In this document: positions 30,922 to 42,498 of the stretch, piece after piece | Layout: each line of letters starts with the position of its first letter | Position numbering within the stretch: position 1 is the stretch's first letter | NCBI GenBank assembly: GCA_947179485.1 | Contig: OX359248.1 | Location: 389,501 to 453,500, forward strand | Length of the DNA stretch: 64,000 bases | Origin: Allacma fusca | Lineage: Eukaryota; Arthropoda; Collembola; Symphypleona; Sminthuridae | Direction of reading: 5' to 3' | Made by a program: the position numbers and the translations under genes | The notes under the pieces: generated by a model | Seen by the model: only the letters and a program-made list of their open reading frames with translations | The model's database searches: none | What the model was told of the DNA's origin: nothing

Positions 30922-31585
30922 AACTTTCGTAATGTCACAAACTTTTAAATCTGGATTAAAAATTGTTGCTAAATATAAAAATGTATAAATATTAATTTAT
31001 TTTTATTAATATAAATATAAATTATTCGAGCTCAAAATGTAATTAAAGTTAATAAAGTGATTACCTGAGAGAGCTTCCATCCTCTCTAGTCTCGGCTTCT
31101 AACATCAAAGCTTTAATCCCGAATCATGATTTCCGAAACAATAAGTTATGTACCAAGGTGGCCCACAACGATACTGATACACGTAAGGAAGGGTAACGTT
31201 AATTAGTAAAGCCATCTACTACCTCTGAGTTAGGTATTACTTTAACGGCCTCCTGTAATAGAGGAGGCAAATGAGTCCACCACTATCAACCAAAGGTGAC
31301 AGGCTACTACTTTTCAGTTATTTAAATAATTGCGCCTTTTTGAACCGATTCATGTGAGATTTAGGTGTAAAAGCGGGTACTAGTTTAATTTTGTTAAATG
31401 CTGTCCTTACAGGATCATGAGTGCACCAATTGGAACAAAGCCAGCCATACGTTCCGCTTGTCTATTTAAGACATTCAAGGTTATTTTGGGCTGATTGTGC
31501 GATCATTTATGGTTGAAAACCGGTTATGAACTCAATAATAGGAGTTTATGTGCATGCAGTTGGGCCTAAATGTTTCGGCCGACAT
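30922..31585. other. Intergenic, nothing recognised
   Basis: No coding or repeat signal that I can support. Confidence 0.45.
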
Positions 31586-32545
31586 GTAGTACCAATCTAG
31601 TCAGACAGCATAGAAACTACACATGAAATCCCTATACGATGCAGGCATTACCGAGTTTTACAAATTGAAAGAAAAGAAATAAACAAACAAGTAAACCGAA
31701 TGCTCAAACAAGGAATCATTGAACCGACAGACTCACCATACGCAGCACCTGTGATATTATGTAAGAAAACTTCTGAAGATGGCAAGAAAAAAGCAGATTC
31801 TGTTGTGATTTGCGATTATATTGAATAAGACAAAGAAATCAAGTTATTCACTTTCTAGAATAGACGATGCACTTGATATACTACATGGATTTGCTATCTT
31901 TTCAACCCTAAATTTATTCTTTGCCTTCCACCAAATCACCATAGACCCGAAACAAACCACAAAACAGGACTTACAACTCCTTGTGACAACTATGTATGGA
32001 ATAGAATGCCGCTTGGAGTAGTAAGCAGCCCTTAATTGTGGCAACGATTAATCGATTACGTCCGGAGGAAAATCAAATGGAACATGTTTAGTATTTCTTG
32101 ATGCCATCTTAAACTTTGCAAACTCCTTCGAAGAACACAACGGGACATTACAACTTGCTTTACAATGCTAACTCTACACTTCAGCCTACTAAATTCCAAT
32201 TCGGAATGGAAGAAGTAAAATATTTAGGCCACATCATATTAACATATGGAATTTTACCTAACACAGAAAAACTCACAGCACAACTACTCACACAAATGGA
32301 GAACCCCACCCTCTAGCCTATCTTTCAAGGAGTTTAAACAAAGCCGGAAAAAATAGGGTGTTACACAAATTGGGGCGTTGTGTTGAATTTTAGCTGTCAT
32401 TTATGGAATTGAAAAAGCAAGACCAAACATATTTGGTAAACAATTCAAAGCTGTCACAGATCACTGTTCTCTACGTCACCTTATGAAAACCAAAGAACTG
32501 AAATCAGTAAAACTCAAGATAGGCATTTCGCTTACAAGAATACCA
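31586..32545 (+). pseudogene. Gypsy pol fragment (RT to RNase H), decayed second copy
   Basis: Nucleotide similarity to 20942-22190 of the Gypsy element is obvious (for example ACAAGGAATCATTGAACCGA and GAAGAAGTAAAATATTTAGG). About 300 bp are missing between RT and RNase H, near 32280. Many indels and stops break every frame. No LTRs flank it, so it is an old truncated copy. Confidence 0.85.
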
Positions 32546-35500
32546 CTCCCTTCCTTGATGTTTAATCTTAAACTTAGAATGAGTTGCTTTTGAATGCATA
32601 ATACAAATCAGCTGTCGTAAAAGTATTAAACAATGTAGCATTAACACTCATTTTTAAATGACTAAATGATAATAATAATTCTGGCTTACTATAAATCTTG
32701 GAACGAAAAGTATCACGATCATTGAGTGTAACCGCCTAATAATTATATAATTATTAGGCGGTTTCGCAGCTCATTCTGTTTTTTTGCTATTATTTTATTT
32801 CGTATAATCATTCTGTATAATTGTTTCTAAACTTCAAATTCAACTGCACTTAATCATTTGTTTTAGCTTGGTGTTTCCCTCTACAGTTTAATTTGATTGA
32901 AAGAATTGATTTTACTAAATAATGCAGTCCTCTCATTACATAATCGTGACCGTTGGTGAGTTCTGGTGAAGGGTAGAAACCTGTATTCATCATTTTCATC
33001 TTTATTGCAATATCGATTTGCATTGAATGCAGAAATGTTAAATTTGGCAGATTAGCTAAAATTTTGGAACTCAGTTTACTGGTGTATCTTCATATTTTCA
33101 AATTACAAACAACCCACTTCGTGGCTTGTTTTCCACCCTAGAGCCAAGGTTCAGATTATGGAAATATTTGTCGAGATTTCCATCTTTTTGAACATCGCGC
33201 CAAAATTTAACTAAAAAGTGAAATATTTAGCAAGTCCAGGCGAAATTAAAATGAAACATAGAGCATGTTGTATCTTTTAAGTTCCATGAATCAAGTAACT
33301 CGAGTACATTTGCCCCATTCGTCCACCAAATGGCTTCAAATTTTGACATCTTTGAGTATGAGTCAGGGAGACCCTGTCTTAAACTTGTAGAGCAATTAAA
33401 TACCTTTTCAGTGTTCTAATAGTGTGTTTATGAAATAGGGCCCTGGTCGTTATTAAACCTTGGGCTGACATTGCTATTTATTAGGTGAGGTGCACATGCC
33501 CAACACTGGCACAAGCTGTCCTATGTTGGTGCATGTGTATCTCACAGCATGTCGTTTGTTGGTTGGAGAGGAACGGACAGTATATGTTGAATTAATAAAA
33601 GTATAGTTTCCAACAGCATTTACAATGATAACGTTCCTTTTTTTCCTAGACTTAATTATTAATAGTGATTTAAAAATGAATGTTAATCAAGGCAAGTCCT
33701 CAATCGAGAGCACATCAAAAAAAAAGCGCAATACTTTGTAAATGTTACGTGACATTGCGTCCAGCATCAGCCTCAAAAAGTTATTTTATTTGCACAAATT
33801 TATTTACCCCTTAAGTGTCCCACAGAATGATTGTAATTTTACTCATGCGATAGCGGGGTCTTTATAGCACGAGTCGACTGTTTTCAAAATGATGTGAACC
33901 TCAAGTTAATGTTATAATACGAGAAACCTAGCTGGACAACTTACAACCATGTAGCGTACACTTATTGTTAGTATCAGAATAAGTTTAAGTCAAGTACGTA
34001 ATTCTATTGTTTTACATGTTTTTGTAGAAACGTGCTAAAGAAATGGATAGGAATGATTATTGATTCCGATTTTGTTAATTAGAATTACAATAGGATCTAT
34101 TTTAAATAAATTTAAATACATGCCAGCATACATATATGTATACACCTCCGACAGATGTACACAGTTCTCAGCACAGAAGTTTTATGGACATTGTTACAAC
34201 ATTGACCGATAGGAGTCGCGCAAATATAATTTCCCCCTTGGTGACTTTGTTCTTTAATGTTAGTTTCTTGTTAGAAGTTCTCATAAAATTAATTGTTATT
34301 CCCCCTGCAGTAATTACATATAACGAAAGCAGAAAAGTACAATGATTTGCACTGTCAACATCTATTTGATTCGATAAGAATATTGTGTCATAAATAAGTT
34401 ATGTGCTGATTATTTCTCTTCTTGTGCTTTGCACTATTTACAAGTATTCTACTTTTGGTGTAACTTCCGTGTTTTTAAATGTCTTTCAAAACATGCTTGC
34501 TCATTTCCTAATACTACCTGATACAATATCCTTCATTGTTTTTTAAAAACTTGTGCATTTAAATAAAATGGAGTTTAACATGGTGTATCATAACTGTAAA
34601 ACAACATCAACATATTTTAGTCTTGAAAAATTACTATTATCTACTACAAATATTCCAAAAATGTTACAGAATTTTAATTTGAAACGAAGCACTACTTCTT
34701 GATTTCTTATGTCAACATTCGTCAACACAAGTTTAGAGTGATCACACGGGGCTGGGGTTACCAAGTGGAAACTTTAATATTTACTGTCACACAAAAAATT
34801 AATTACAAATTTGCATTCAAAAGCCAAGGAATGTATCCTCGAATGTGGAGTTTACTAGAGCGCACTAGAATTCATATTGAGAAAATTGTGCTAATGTACT
34901 CAAGATTTAATTCGATAAAAGTTTGAGATTGAACTGAAGACCCGAATCTCCACTGGAAAACTCAGCGTTCTATAGTTCACTCGAAATCCCAAACAATTGC
35001 CGCGTTAAATTCGATTATGGTTTTTGAATTTCGTGTTTTTACGTTTTGCGCAAGTTTAAAAAAAAAAAATCCTGAAGGAAATTGCTGGTGGCCGAAAAGA
35101 CTTAAGGGAGTACTTGAATATGAACAGTATGTCTTGAAGAAATTTGGAAATCCTGGAATTACAATGAAAGTAGAATGCTTGGTAGACGTATGTATTGTGT
35201 ATTTTGAATGAAAAGCGGTACGAGGTCAAATATCACTAACTATTTGTAATATTTACTAGTTTTCATTAAAAGCATTATTTATTTGATGGACCCCCGTCGT
35301 TCTCTTACAGAGTCACTTTTTGGCAGATTTATCCATGATGTTTTAAAAAGACTGGACGCAACTCTCTCTCGCTGTTTGTACTTATTCATACGGAACCTGG
35401 CTGATTTTTATTTCCGAGAAAAATCTATGAAAGGAATTAATTTTGCTCATTTACTGATGGTAGAAGATTAGCGAGTATTGGAATTCAGGTGATAAGGCAT

Positions 35501-37383
35501 TGTCAGAGCAATTTAAAAGCGATTAAGAGCTTTTATTATGATATTTGGAGTGAATGTTATGCATTGTTGAGGGCTGACATAGAGGGAAGACCTGAATGTG
35601 AGAATACATACATGAAGTATGCGTCCACGTCCCGCTATAAATCACTCAGCAACAACCAATCTATTCTCATAAACTCTTCCTCGCAGGAACATGAATGAAA
35701 GTAGGTGTAAGATCATGATGAATTTCAAAACGTTTCACAACCACACTACAATCTCATCTTTCAACCATCTCTGGTCTAATATCCCAGAAAAATTCCATAC
35801 CCGTGTATGATTAAAAAACGGCACACTAATCGATTCTCCAGAGGCACGGGCAAAGAATCTTCAATTATATGTCACTTCCGCACACATCTTCCCTAGGTCA
35901 CTTTCACCTAGCGATTTCGGTATTTCCTTTTAAATCCCTTACAATTTAATCAGTTTAATACTGCCTATACACACAGCACACAATAAAGCCGTTCCTCTCG
36001 ATTGCTGAACCTTTTTACCTTCCATATAAAAGAACCTCAGGTTTCTTTGAAAAGTTGGAGGAAAAGTGCTCGTCACGTTCCAGGCCCGAATCAACTCAAG
36101 TCACCTTTACAATTACAACTGAATATACTATTTTTTGACCTGTCATGATGGGAACGCACAAAGGAAATAAAGACTTCCTCAAACCCTCGTACAATATGGG
36201 GTCCGACGATAGGGAATAGTAAACTTGGGTCTAGATAGATATTTATTATTTGGCAAAACGTGCTTGCAGAAACATCAGAAATTGTACTCCTCCGAAATAT
36301 TATATTTACTCAGACTTAAATTACCTAGCATTTAAATCCAATCCAGCCCAGCATATGCCAGACTCATCATGGCACCGATGAGAAATTAATGTCGGCTCAC
36401 TCACTTCCTTTTTCTATCCTACGCTATCTACGTACATATGTGTCTATATTAGTATGCAGTTTAAATATATATAGGTACATATGTATAATTAGGTGTAATT
36501 ATATGCGGATAGTATTCAAATCTATATGGAGATTAAGTAATAACCAGAAATACCAGCCATGAATGTATTAATGTCTAATTAATAGGTAGTTCGATGACTT
36601 GCTACTACTATAAGGAAACACAGTAAGAGTATTCCCTCTCACAACTTTCAATCCATTCCACAAATCCAGCGCTTAGATATTTACAATATCCTCGAGATTA
36701 CGTAGGGTATCGCGCTCCATCGTCTTAGGCTCAACTCTGTCATATTTACATATCATTCCTGACTTAACCAAACTGTAATTCCTACTATACCCGCCTACAC
36801 GGCGGCAATCCATTTACTGAACCCACTATATTTATGATCCATCGACAAATGGGACTGGATCAAATCATTTGAACTTCATGAATTTGATTATTATAAAACT
36901 AGAAACTCATCTTACACAATCAGATTAATACAATAAGATGATAAATTCCAGTATGCAATACTTACAATTAGTCTTCTAAGGAAGCCACTCAGATTGGACA
37001 CCTCGAATGAGATGGAAACTTTGTAAGGCAATGAACCGTTCAGACTTATTGCTAGGTCCAGTGCCCAGCCCCGCCCTAACAACAGTCGTGCTCTTTCGCC
37101 CAGGTTTGGTCGCTAGAAGCCAATCAATGTCAAACTCTCCCAATGGCAAGAATCCTTTCTACATGGACAAATTTTACATGTTAAATTACAGAAAATTAGA
37201 AACAATTATTAAATATTAAAAAGAAATTTTAAATTGCGGATTTGAACTAAATTTATTATCGTCCGTTATGAGGCAAAATGACCTAGATGTAATTTAAATT
37301 TAAATCAAAAGGGTCTGCACGATTTCTCGCCTAAAGGCACAATTAACTAGATACACTCGGAATCGGAATGATATTTTGGTTGA
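32546..37383. other. Long non-coding stretch, no gene recognised
   Basis: Moderately AT-rich DNA with several 60-75 codon frames (for example 34699-34926, 35283-35471) that show no family features, no shared frame and no splice logic I can defend. An imperfect hairpin (GCACATGCCCAACA..TGTTGGTGCATGTG) lies at about 33490-33550. Confidence 0.45.
32730..32763. repeat. Perfect 34 bp palindrome
   Basis: Arms AACCGCCTAATAATTAT and its exact complement meet without a loop between 32746 and 32747. Confidence 0.95.
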
Positions 37384-37391
37384 GGTTGAGA

Positions 37392-37995
37392 CCGACATGT
37401 CCAGCCTTCGCAGGCTAGCCTTCAATGAAGGCTTCATTGAAGGCGGAATATAAATTTTCCAGAGAGTTGAGAAGGGAAGGCTGAATTAATTGGGGAAGGC
37501 TGAAGAAAGCCTTCCTAGTGTTAACAGAAAACGGAAGGCGAAGGAAGGAAGTATGTAAAGTAGCCCTCTGCTTCTTGAAAGGCTTCGCGCATGCAATAAG
37601 CGACAATAGATAGTTACAAATACAACAATGAGAGTGTGCTAAAAACACTACAAATGCACAAATGTGCAGTTATATGCACAATGAAACTTACTTCATTGCT
37701 TCTGACTTTAATAAACGAACTCAATTGAGTAAATTGCATAGCTGATTTTCAGGTGTTTTACCTGCAAAAGGGTTGTTTAAATGCATTGCTATGGTATTTC
37801 GTGTTATGAAGGCTGAATAGGAAGGAAGGCTGATTTTTATTGAAGGCTGGAGGCATTAAATTAATAAGTAAAATAGGGCTGAAGGAAGGTAAAATATTTT
37901 GAAGGCTTCCTTTAATAGAAGGATGAAGGAATGCGTTTTTTCAAAAAAATGTCTTCGAAGGTTTGAAGGAAGACAATTTAATTTGGTCATCTCTG
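37392..37995. mobile_element. hAT-like element, GAAGGCTGAAGG-word type
   Basis: Perfect 8 bp TSDs GGTTGAGA (37384-37391 and 37996-38003). The ends are CCGACATGTCC on the left and CAGAGATGACC inward from the right, agreeing at 8 of 11 positions. Both flanks of the 604 bp element are crowded with GAAGGCT/AGCCTTC words, and the centre is AT-rich. No transposase is present. Confidence 0.78.
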
Positions 37996-38003
37996 GGTTG
38001 AGA

Positions 38004-38094
38004 GTAGGTTTCTGGCTAATCTCTGCACATGCCCAGAAGTTAGTTCCACCACGCGCTGGTTCGCACGGGAAATTCCGCCAAAGTTTAAAAGTTC
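38004..38094. other. Spacer between hAT-like element and LINE
   Basis: Short single-copy spacer; nothing recognised. Confidence 0.4.
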
Positions 38095-38110
38095 TAATAT
38101 CAGTGATAGG
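38095..38110. repeat. Target-site duplication of the LINE, left copy
   Basis: The 16 bp TAATATCAGTGATAGG is repeated exactly at 42483-42498, on both sides of the LINE. Confidence 0.9.
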
Positions 38111-38475
38111 AACTCGGACGCGGGAAATTTGAAGTGACGACATGAAGTTAAAAATAGTCTGCAGATTTTGATTATTTTGTTAACTAAACTCATTGTACAC
38201 AGCCCAACTTACATACGGAGATACTATTCAACCCGTCGGATTAATAATAGTTGCAAGTAAACTAGCTTCCCTAATTTGGCATTGTTACAATTCGAGTCTC
38301 CAACTAACCATTCACTCTGGACGATCCGACGTATACCTATCAACACAGGAGGATTGCTCTAAAGCAAAAGTTAAGTTCTTTAGCTCTTAGTATACGTAGG
38401 CCGGGAGCCACGCCCATTATATATTTTCTTTTCTGCTCCGGTGATACTGTCACACATCTCTGGGTTTGTATATAG

Positions 38476-39168
38476 ATGCAAAAGTCCACCCGCTCGAAAA
38501 AACTGAAACTTGACCCGACAGCCCTGAAAATGAAAACCTTAGATGACCTTTTTGATGAAATCTCAAAACTTCGTTCAGAGGTTGCCTCCATTAGAACTGA
38601 TGTGACCGATATCAAATCGACAATCTTGCCACAAGTCACAGAAAACACAGAAAGAATTAATGACCTCACAACAAGACTCGAACAACTGGAGATGAATGAG
38701 AGGAAGCTTAATCTCATCATCCAGGGAATCCCTTCCAAGGACGCAGAAACTCCAGCAGAACTTGAAACTCAAATTCAATCATTCGTAAGTCAAACCTTAA
38801 AGATTGGTCCAGGCAAAGTTCAATTTAATGACTTTTGGAGGCTAGGCAAACCATCCTCATTGACACGCCCGATTCTGATCAAACTTGCTAAAGAAAGCCA
38901 ACGTGGAATCATCTTTGAACATGCAAAAAATCTCAAAGGCACCATTTTTCGGATTCAGGACGATCTTCCACCATCCATGAGGGTCAAAAGATCCATCCTA
39001 CTACGCATGAGAAAGGAAGCCCAAGATCAGAACCGTACTGCCAAAATAACCAAAGCTGGAATTGTTATTGACGGATGTCCCTACAAACTGAACCACAAAA
39101 ATGAACTTGTCCCCATTCCCAACAAGGTCCCCACATTTGCAGCCCCAACTACATATATGAGCCACTGA
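38476..39168 (+). CDS. LINE ORF1 RNA-binding protein, 230 aa
   Basis: Residues ~20-80 form a heptad-rich coiled coil (LFDEISKLRSEVASIRTDVT, ending in TTRLEQLEMNE). Next comes an RRM-like region (RKLNLIIQGIPS to FWRLGK, RPILIKLA) and a C-terminal domain with FRIQDDLPPSMRVKRSILL, the layout of L1-type ORF1 trimers that coat element RNA. The ATG at 38476 is the only sensible start. The TGA at 39166 is followed in the same frame, with no gap, by ORF2. Confidence 0.85.
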   Translation: MQKSTRSKKLKLDPTALKMKTLDDLFDEISKLRSEVASIRTDVTDIKSTILPQVTENTERINDLTTRLEQLEMNERKLNLIIQGIPSKDAETPAELETQIQSFVSQTLKIGPGKVQFNDFWRLGKPSSLTRPILIKLAKESQRGIIFEHAKNLKGTIFRIQDDLPPSMRVKRSILLRMRKEAQDQNRTAKITKAGIVIDGCPYKLNHKNELVPIPNKVPTFAAPTTYMSH

Positions 39169-42100
39169 CAAAAACCCGCCTCTTCATTAAACAAATCAGA
39201 TAACATTAAAATTGTCTTCTGGAATGTAAATGGTATATCCGCTAAGGACAAAACTTTCTTTCATGACTTTTATAACCTACAGTGTGACATTTTCTGTTTT
39301 GTGGAAACCTGGCTACCTGATAGTAGTACTCTCAACTTTCGTGACTACAACCTAATTAAAATTGATGCGACAAAAGATCCGGGAGTTACAAGGGGAAGGT
39401 ACAAAGGTGGAATTATTTGCGGTGTGAAAAAAACTCTTACTTACACATTAATTCACTCGGATACGTGGTTCCTAGTAATTAAACTTAATTTAATCAAGGC
39501 GCTGCGAGACACAATCTGTATTTTCTGCTATATTAATCCCTGCTTAGTAAATACTGGAATAGATATAATTATGCAACATGTCAAAAACACTAGTACCTAT
39601 TATAACAATGTTCTTCTTCTTGGCGACTTCAATTGCAGAGTCGGTGCTTTACAAACTATAGGGCATGGCACACGGAGATTGTCTCGAGACCCCAAAACTA
39701 GTCCTTGTGGAATTAAATTAATTGACAAAGCTTCGGATCTAAATCTGACCCTGGTGAATGGGAGCTTCTGCGGTGACATTCCAGGAGACTTCACTTTCAT
39801 TGGTCCTAAAGGACACAGTGTAATTGACTTATGCTTCGCATCTAACAACATAACAGTGTTTATTGAATCCTTTAAAATCCTATCAAGTCATCACTCGGAC
39901 CACCTGCCAGCTATTCTGAATCTTGGAAAGCAAACAATATTTCAAACAAGAAACCCAAAAATCCTCTGGAATACGGAGATATCGACCAAATTCTCCCAAT
40001 CCATGCTAGAGCGCTTGCTAATTGACGAGGATGATTCTATGGAAGCCATGGATTCAAAACTTACCGTTGCCATTACTGACAGCATCAATAGCCTTGCCCT
40101 GATTCGAAACTCCAACAACATGAAGGAAATCAAAGCGCGTTGGTTCGATAGTGCTTGTCTCACCCTAAAACGGAGAATGAAGAAACAACTACGGCAATTA
40201 AGAAAATCTAATCATAACAAATCCTGCTTCGACGAATATCTGAAACTGAAACATGATTACAGAGTTCAAACCGATCAGTCCAAAACGGCACACTTACAAA
40301 AAATTCAGGAAACTGTTTGTAACTCAAAAAATAGCTCCGACTTTTGGAAAGCTGTCAAACAATTGCAACCAAAAAAAGATTCTTCCATCAACAAGATCTC
40401 GGGCGAAGACTGGTTCGTACACTACAGTTCCCTGTTCAAATCCAACTTAACTCCTGAACCTCTCATCAACAATTCTAACCGATTCAGTTTCATACTTGAC
40501 AGTCCGTTCATGATATGCGAACTGAAGTCTGCAATAAAAAACCTAAAAAACAAGAAAGCTCCCGGAAATGATGGAATAATCAACGAGATATGGAAATGTC
40601 TTTCTGAAACAACAATTAATGAGCTATCAAAAATATTTACAAACATTTACTTAACAGGACAGGTGCCAAAAAGTTGGACCAGAGTGAACATAACACCAAT
40701 ATTCAAAAGAGGTGACCTGAATGATCCATCAAACTTTAGACCAATCTCACTCGTTATGACAAAGTTGAAGCTCTTCACATCAATCCTAAATGAGAGACTT
40801 TTAAGATGGGACCGACACAATAATCATCTCACAGATCTACAAGCAGCATACAGACCTCGAATGGGCTGCACCAATCACCTGTTCCTCTTAAAATCTGTCA
40901 TTATGAAACAACTGAGGGAAAACAAAAAACTGTACTGTTTCTTCATTGACCTGTCCGGCGCTTTTGACTCTGTATCCCACTCTATCCTCTGGAAAAAACT
41001 TGACAAAGCAGGCATTAGCTCTAAATTCATTCAATGCATTCAGTCAATTTACAATAATGCTCATGCATGCATTAAAACGGCATCAGGATTTACAGAACCC
41101 ATCAATATCAACATTGGTGTACTCCAAGGAGAAAGTCTATCACCAACACTCTTTAACTTTTTTATTAATGATATTATATCTACGCTCAATAACTCCTTCA
41201 CAACTCCTGTAAAGATCGACAATCGAAGACTGCACGCTCTACTTTACGCTGATGATCTTGTTTTGTTCGCCTACTCAGCTGAAAGTCTCCAGCAAAAGAT
41301 TGATATCCTCAAACGATATTTCAAAACAAATCTGCTCACCCTTAATGTAAACAAATCCAAAATCTGTATTTTTAGAAATGGAGGAAAGCTCATAAAGAGA
41401 GAACGATTTACGTGGGGTCAAAGTGAACTTCAAATTGTGAATGAATTTAAATATCTAGGTGTTATATTCTCACAATCTGGCAATACCTACAAGACTTTTC
41501 AAGACTTTTCTGCTCGCAGTCGCACTGCACTCTCATCGCTTTGGCCAATCTTTACTAAGGGTAAACTTGCACTCAGCCAAAGTCACTTCAAACTCTACAA
41601 CTCAATAGTAAAAACTGTACTAACATACGGCGCAGAGGTGTGGGGTCTCAGACATCTCCAAGAAATAGATAACTTGCAATGCTCGTTTGTTAAAAAATTA
41701 CTAAAACTACCGCGCTCAACTCCAAATTTTTTCATTCGTTTAGAAACCAATCTAACTAATCCTAGTGTAAATATAATAAAGCAAGCACTGAAACTCTGGG
41801 CAAAATCACTGGATCAACGAAACCCTCTTCTCCAGTCCTGCTATAACGATCACTGGAGACTCAAAGGCTCCACTAAAAACAACTGGGCTCTACAGCTTAA
41901 GAATGCACTAAATGATGCTGTAGACCCTCAGCTCTGGAACTGCAAAGACGCATACACTGTGTCAACTTCCATCCCCAAAATCCTAGAACAATATAAAATC
42001 AACTGTGTCAACATAGAAGTCTCTAAAATGCAACATTCCAATTACATTCCACATTACAAATACATAAAAACCAAAGTTAAACAAGAAAACTACATAAACA

Positions 42101-42420
42101 ACAATCTTCCAATACACATTGCCAACATTATTGCCAGAATCCGCTTGAACTCCGACATCCTATACTTTGGCAAAATCTCTTTAGCTAAAAGTAACCTCTG
42201 TAAATTATGCTCCGAATTAATAGATGAGTGTAACTGGAACCACTACATTTTTACTTGTAAAAATCTACTGTCACTCAGGGAAACTTTATTCTCCAACAGA
42301 ATCCAAGAAAATGATCTCACTTTAAAGTGGTACAACCTAATACAATGTAATACCCATGACTGCAGCTTACTCATATATAATTTCTTCCTTGAACTCTGTA
42401 AACTATTAAATGAAAATTAA
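39169..42420 (+). CDS. LINE ORF2 endonuclease-reverse transcriptase, ~1083 codons
   Basis: The APE-type endonuclease starts at once: WNVNG at residues 18-22, VETW at 45-48, GDFN at 152-155, then SVIDLCFAS and SDHLPA. The reverse transcriptase has KAPGNDGI, the catalytic D594 in FIDLSGAFDS, GVLQGESLSP, and YADD at 693-696. A C-terminal zinc motif is present at C1011, C1014, H1025 and C1030. The enzyme nicks target DNA and primes cDNA synthesis there. There is no ATG between the ORF1 stop and the endonuclease; the first in-frame ATG is at residue 135, inside that domain. ORF2 is in the same frame as ORF1, separated by one TGA, so readthrough or non-AUG initiation is needed. Confidence 0.9.
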   Translation, partial: QKPASSLNKSDNIKIVFWNVNGISAKDKTFFHDFYNLQCDIFCFVETWLPDSSTLNFRDYNLIKIDATKDPGVTRGRYKGGIICGVKKTLTYTLIHSDTWFLVIKLNLIKALRDTICIFCYINPCLVNTGIDIIMQHVKNTSTYYNNVLLLGDFNCRVGALQTIGHGTRRLSRDPKTSPCGIKLIDKASDLNLTLVNGSFCGDIPGDFTFIGPKGHSVIDLCFASNNITVFIESFKILSSHHSDHLPAILNLGKQTIFQTRNPKILWNTEISTKFSQSMLERLLIDEDDSMEAMDSKLTVAITDSINSLALIRNSNNMKEIKARWFDSACLTLKRRMKKQLRQLRKSNHNKSCFDEYLKLKHDYRVQTDQSKTAHLQKIQETVCNSKNSSDFWKAVKQLQPKKDSSINKISGEDWFVHYSSLFKSNLTPEPLINNSNRFSFILDSPFMICELKSAIKNLKNKKAPGNDGIINEIWKCLSETTINELSKIFTNIYLTGQVPKSWTRVNITPIFKRGDLNDPSNFRPISLVMTKLKLFTSILNERLLRWDRHNNHLTDLQAAYRPRMGCTNHLFLLKSVIMKQLRENKKLYCFFIDLSGAFDSVSHSILWKKLDKAGISSKFIQCIQSIYNNAHACIKTASGFTEPININIGVLQGESLSPTLFNFFINDIISTLNNSFTTPVKIDNRRLHALLYADDLVLFAYSAESLQQKIDILKRYFKTNLLTLNVNKSKICIFRNGGKLIKRERFTWGQSELQIVNEFKYLGVIFSQSGNTYKTFQDFSARSRTALSSLWPIFTKGKLALSQSHFKLYNSIVKTVLTYGAEVWGLRHLQEIDNLQCSFVKKLLKLPRSTPNFFIRLETNLTNPSVNIIKQALKLWAKSLDQRNPLLQSCYNDHWRLKGSTKNNWALQLKNALNDAVDPQLWNCKDAYTVSTSIPKILEQYKINCVNIEVSKMQHSNYIPHYKYIKTKVKQENYINNNLPIHIANIIARIRLNSDILYFGKISLAKSNLCKLCSELIDECNWNHYIFTCKNLLSLRETLFSNRIQENDLTLKWYNLIQCNTHDCSLLIYNFFLELCKLLNEN

Positions 42421-42482
42421 GTCACTGTAATCACATATTGAAGGGGCGATAGCCCAAATCAATAAAACCTTACATACATACA
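42421..42482 (+). other. LINE 3' untranslated region and tail
   Basis: It contains a GGGC-GATA-GCCC hairpin (about 42446-42456), AATAAAA, and a TTACATACATACA tail. A 3' stem-loop plus short-repeat tail is how several LINE groups mark the RNA for their own reverse transcriptase. Confidence 0.7.
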
Positions 42483-42498
42483 TAATATCAGTGATAGG
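42483..42498. repeat. Target-site duplication of the LINE, right copy
   Basis: Exact repeat of 38095-38110. Confidence 0.9.

Larger units (their letters stand above)
38111..42482 (+). mobile_element. Full-length APE-type non-LTR retrotransposon (LINE), 4.37 kb
   Basis: It is bounded by a perfect 16 bp TSD, with a 365 bp 5' untranslated region, two ORFs, a 62 bp 3' untranslated region and a TACATACATACA tail. Both ORFs are free of frameshifts and ORF2 has no internal stop, so the copy looks young and possibly capable of movement. I cannot place it in a clade: the L1-like ORF1, the C-terminal CCHC and the short-repeat tail fit more than one group. It is inserted at the start of an older simple-word repeat (38101, continuing at 42499). 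Confidence 0.9.

Noticed and set aside
34699-35698. Cluster of four 62-75 codon plus-strand ORFs
   Set aside because: They show no shared family, no plausible splice pattern and no homology I recognise.
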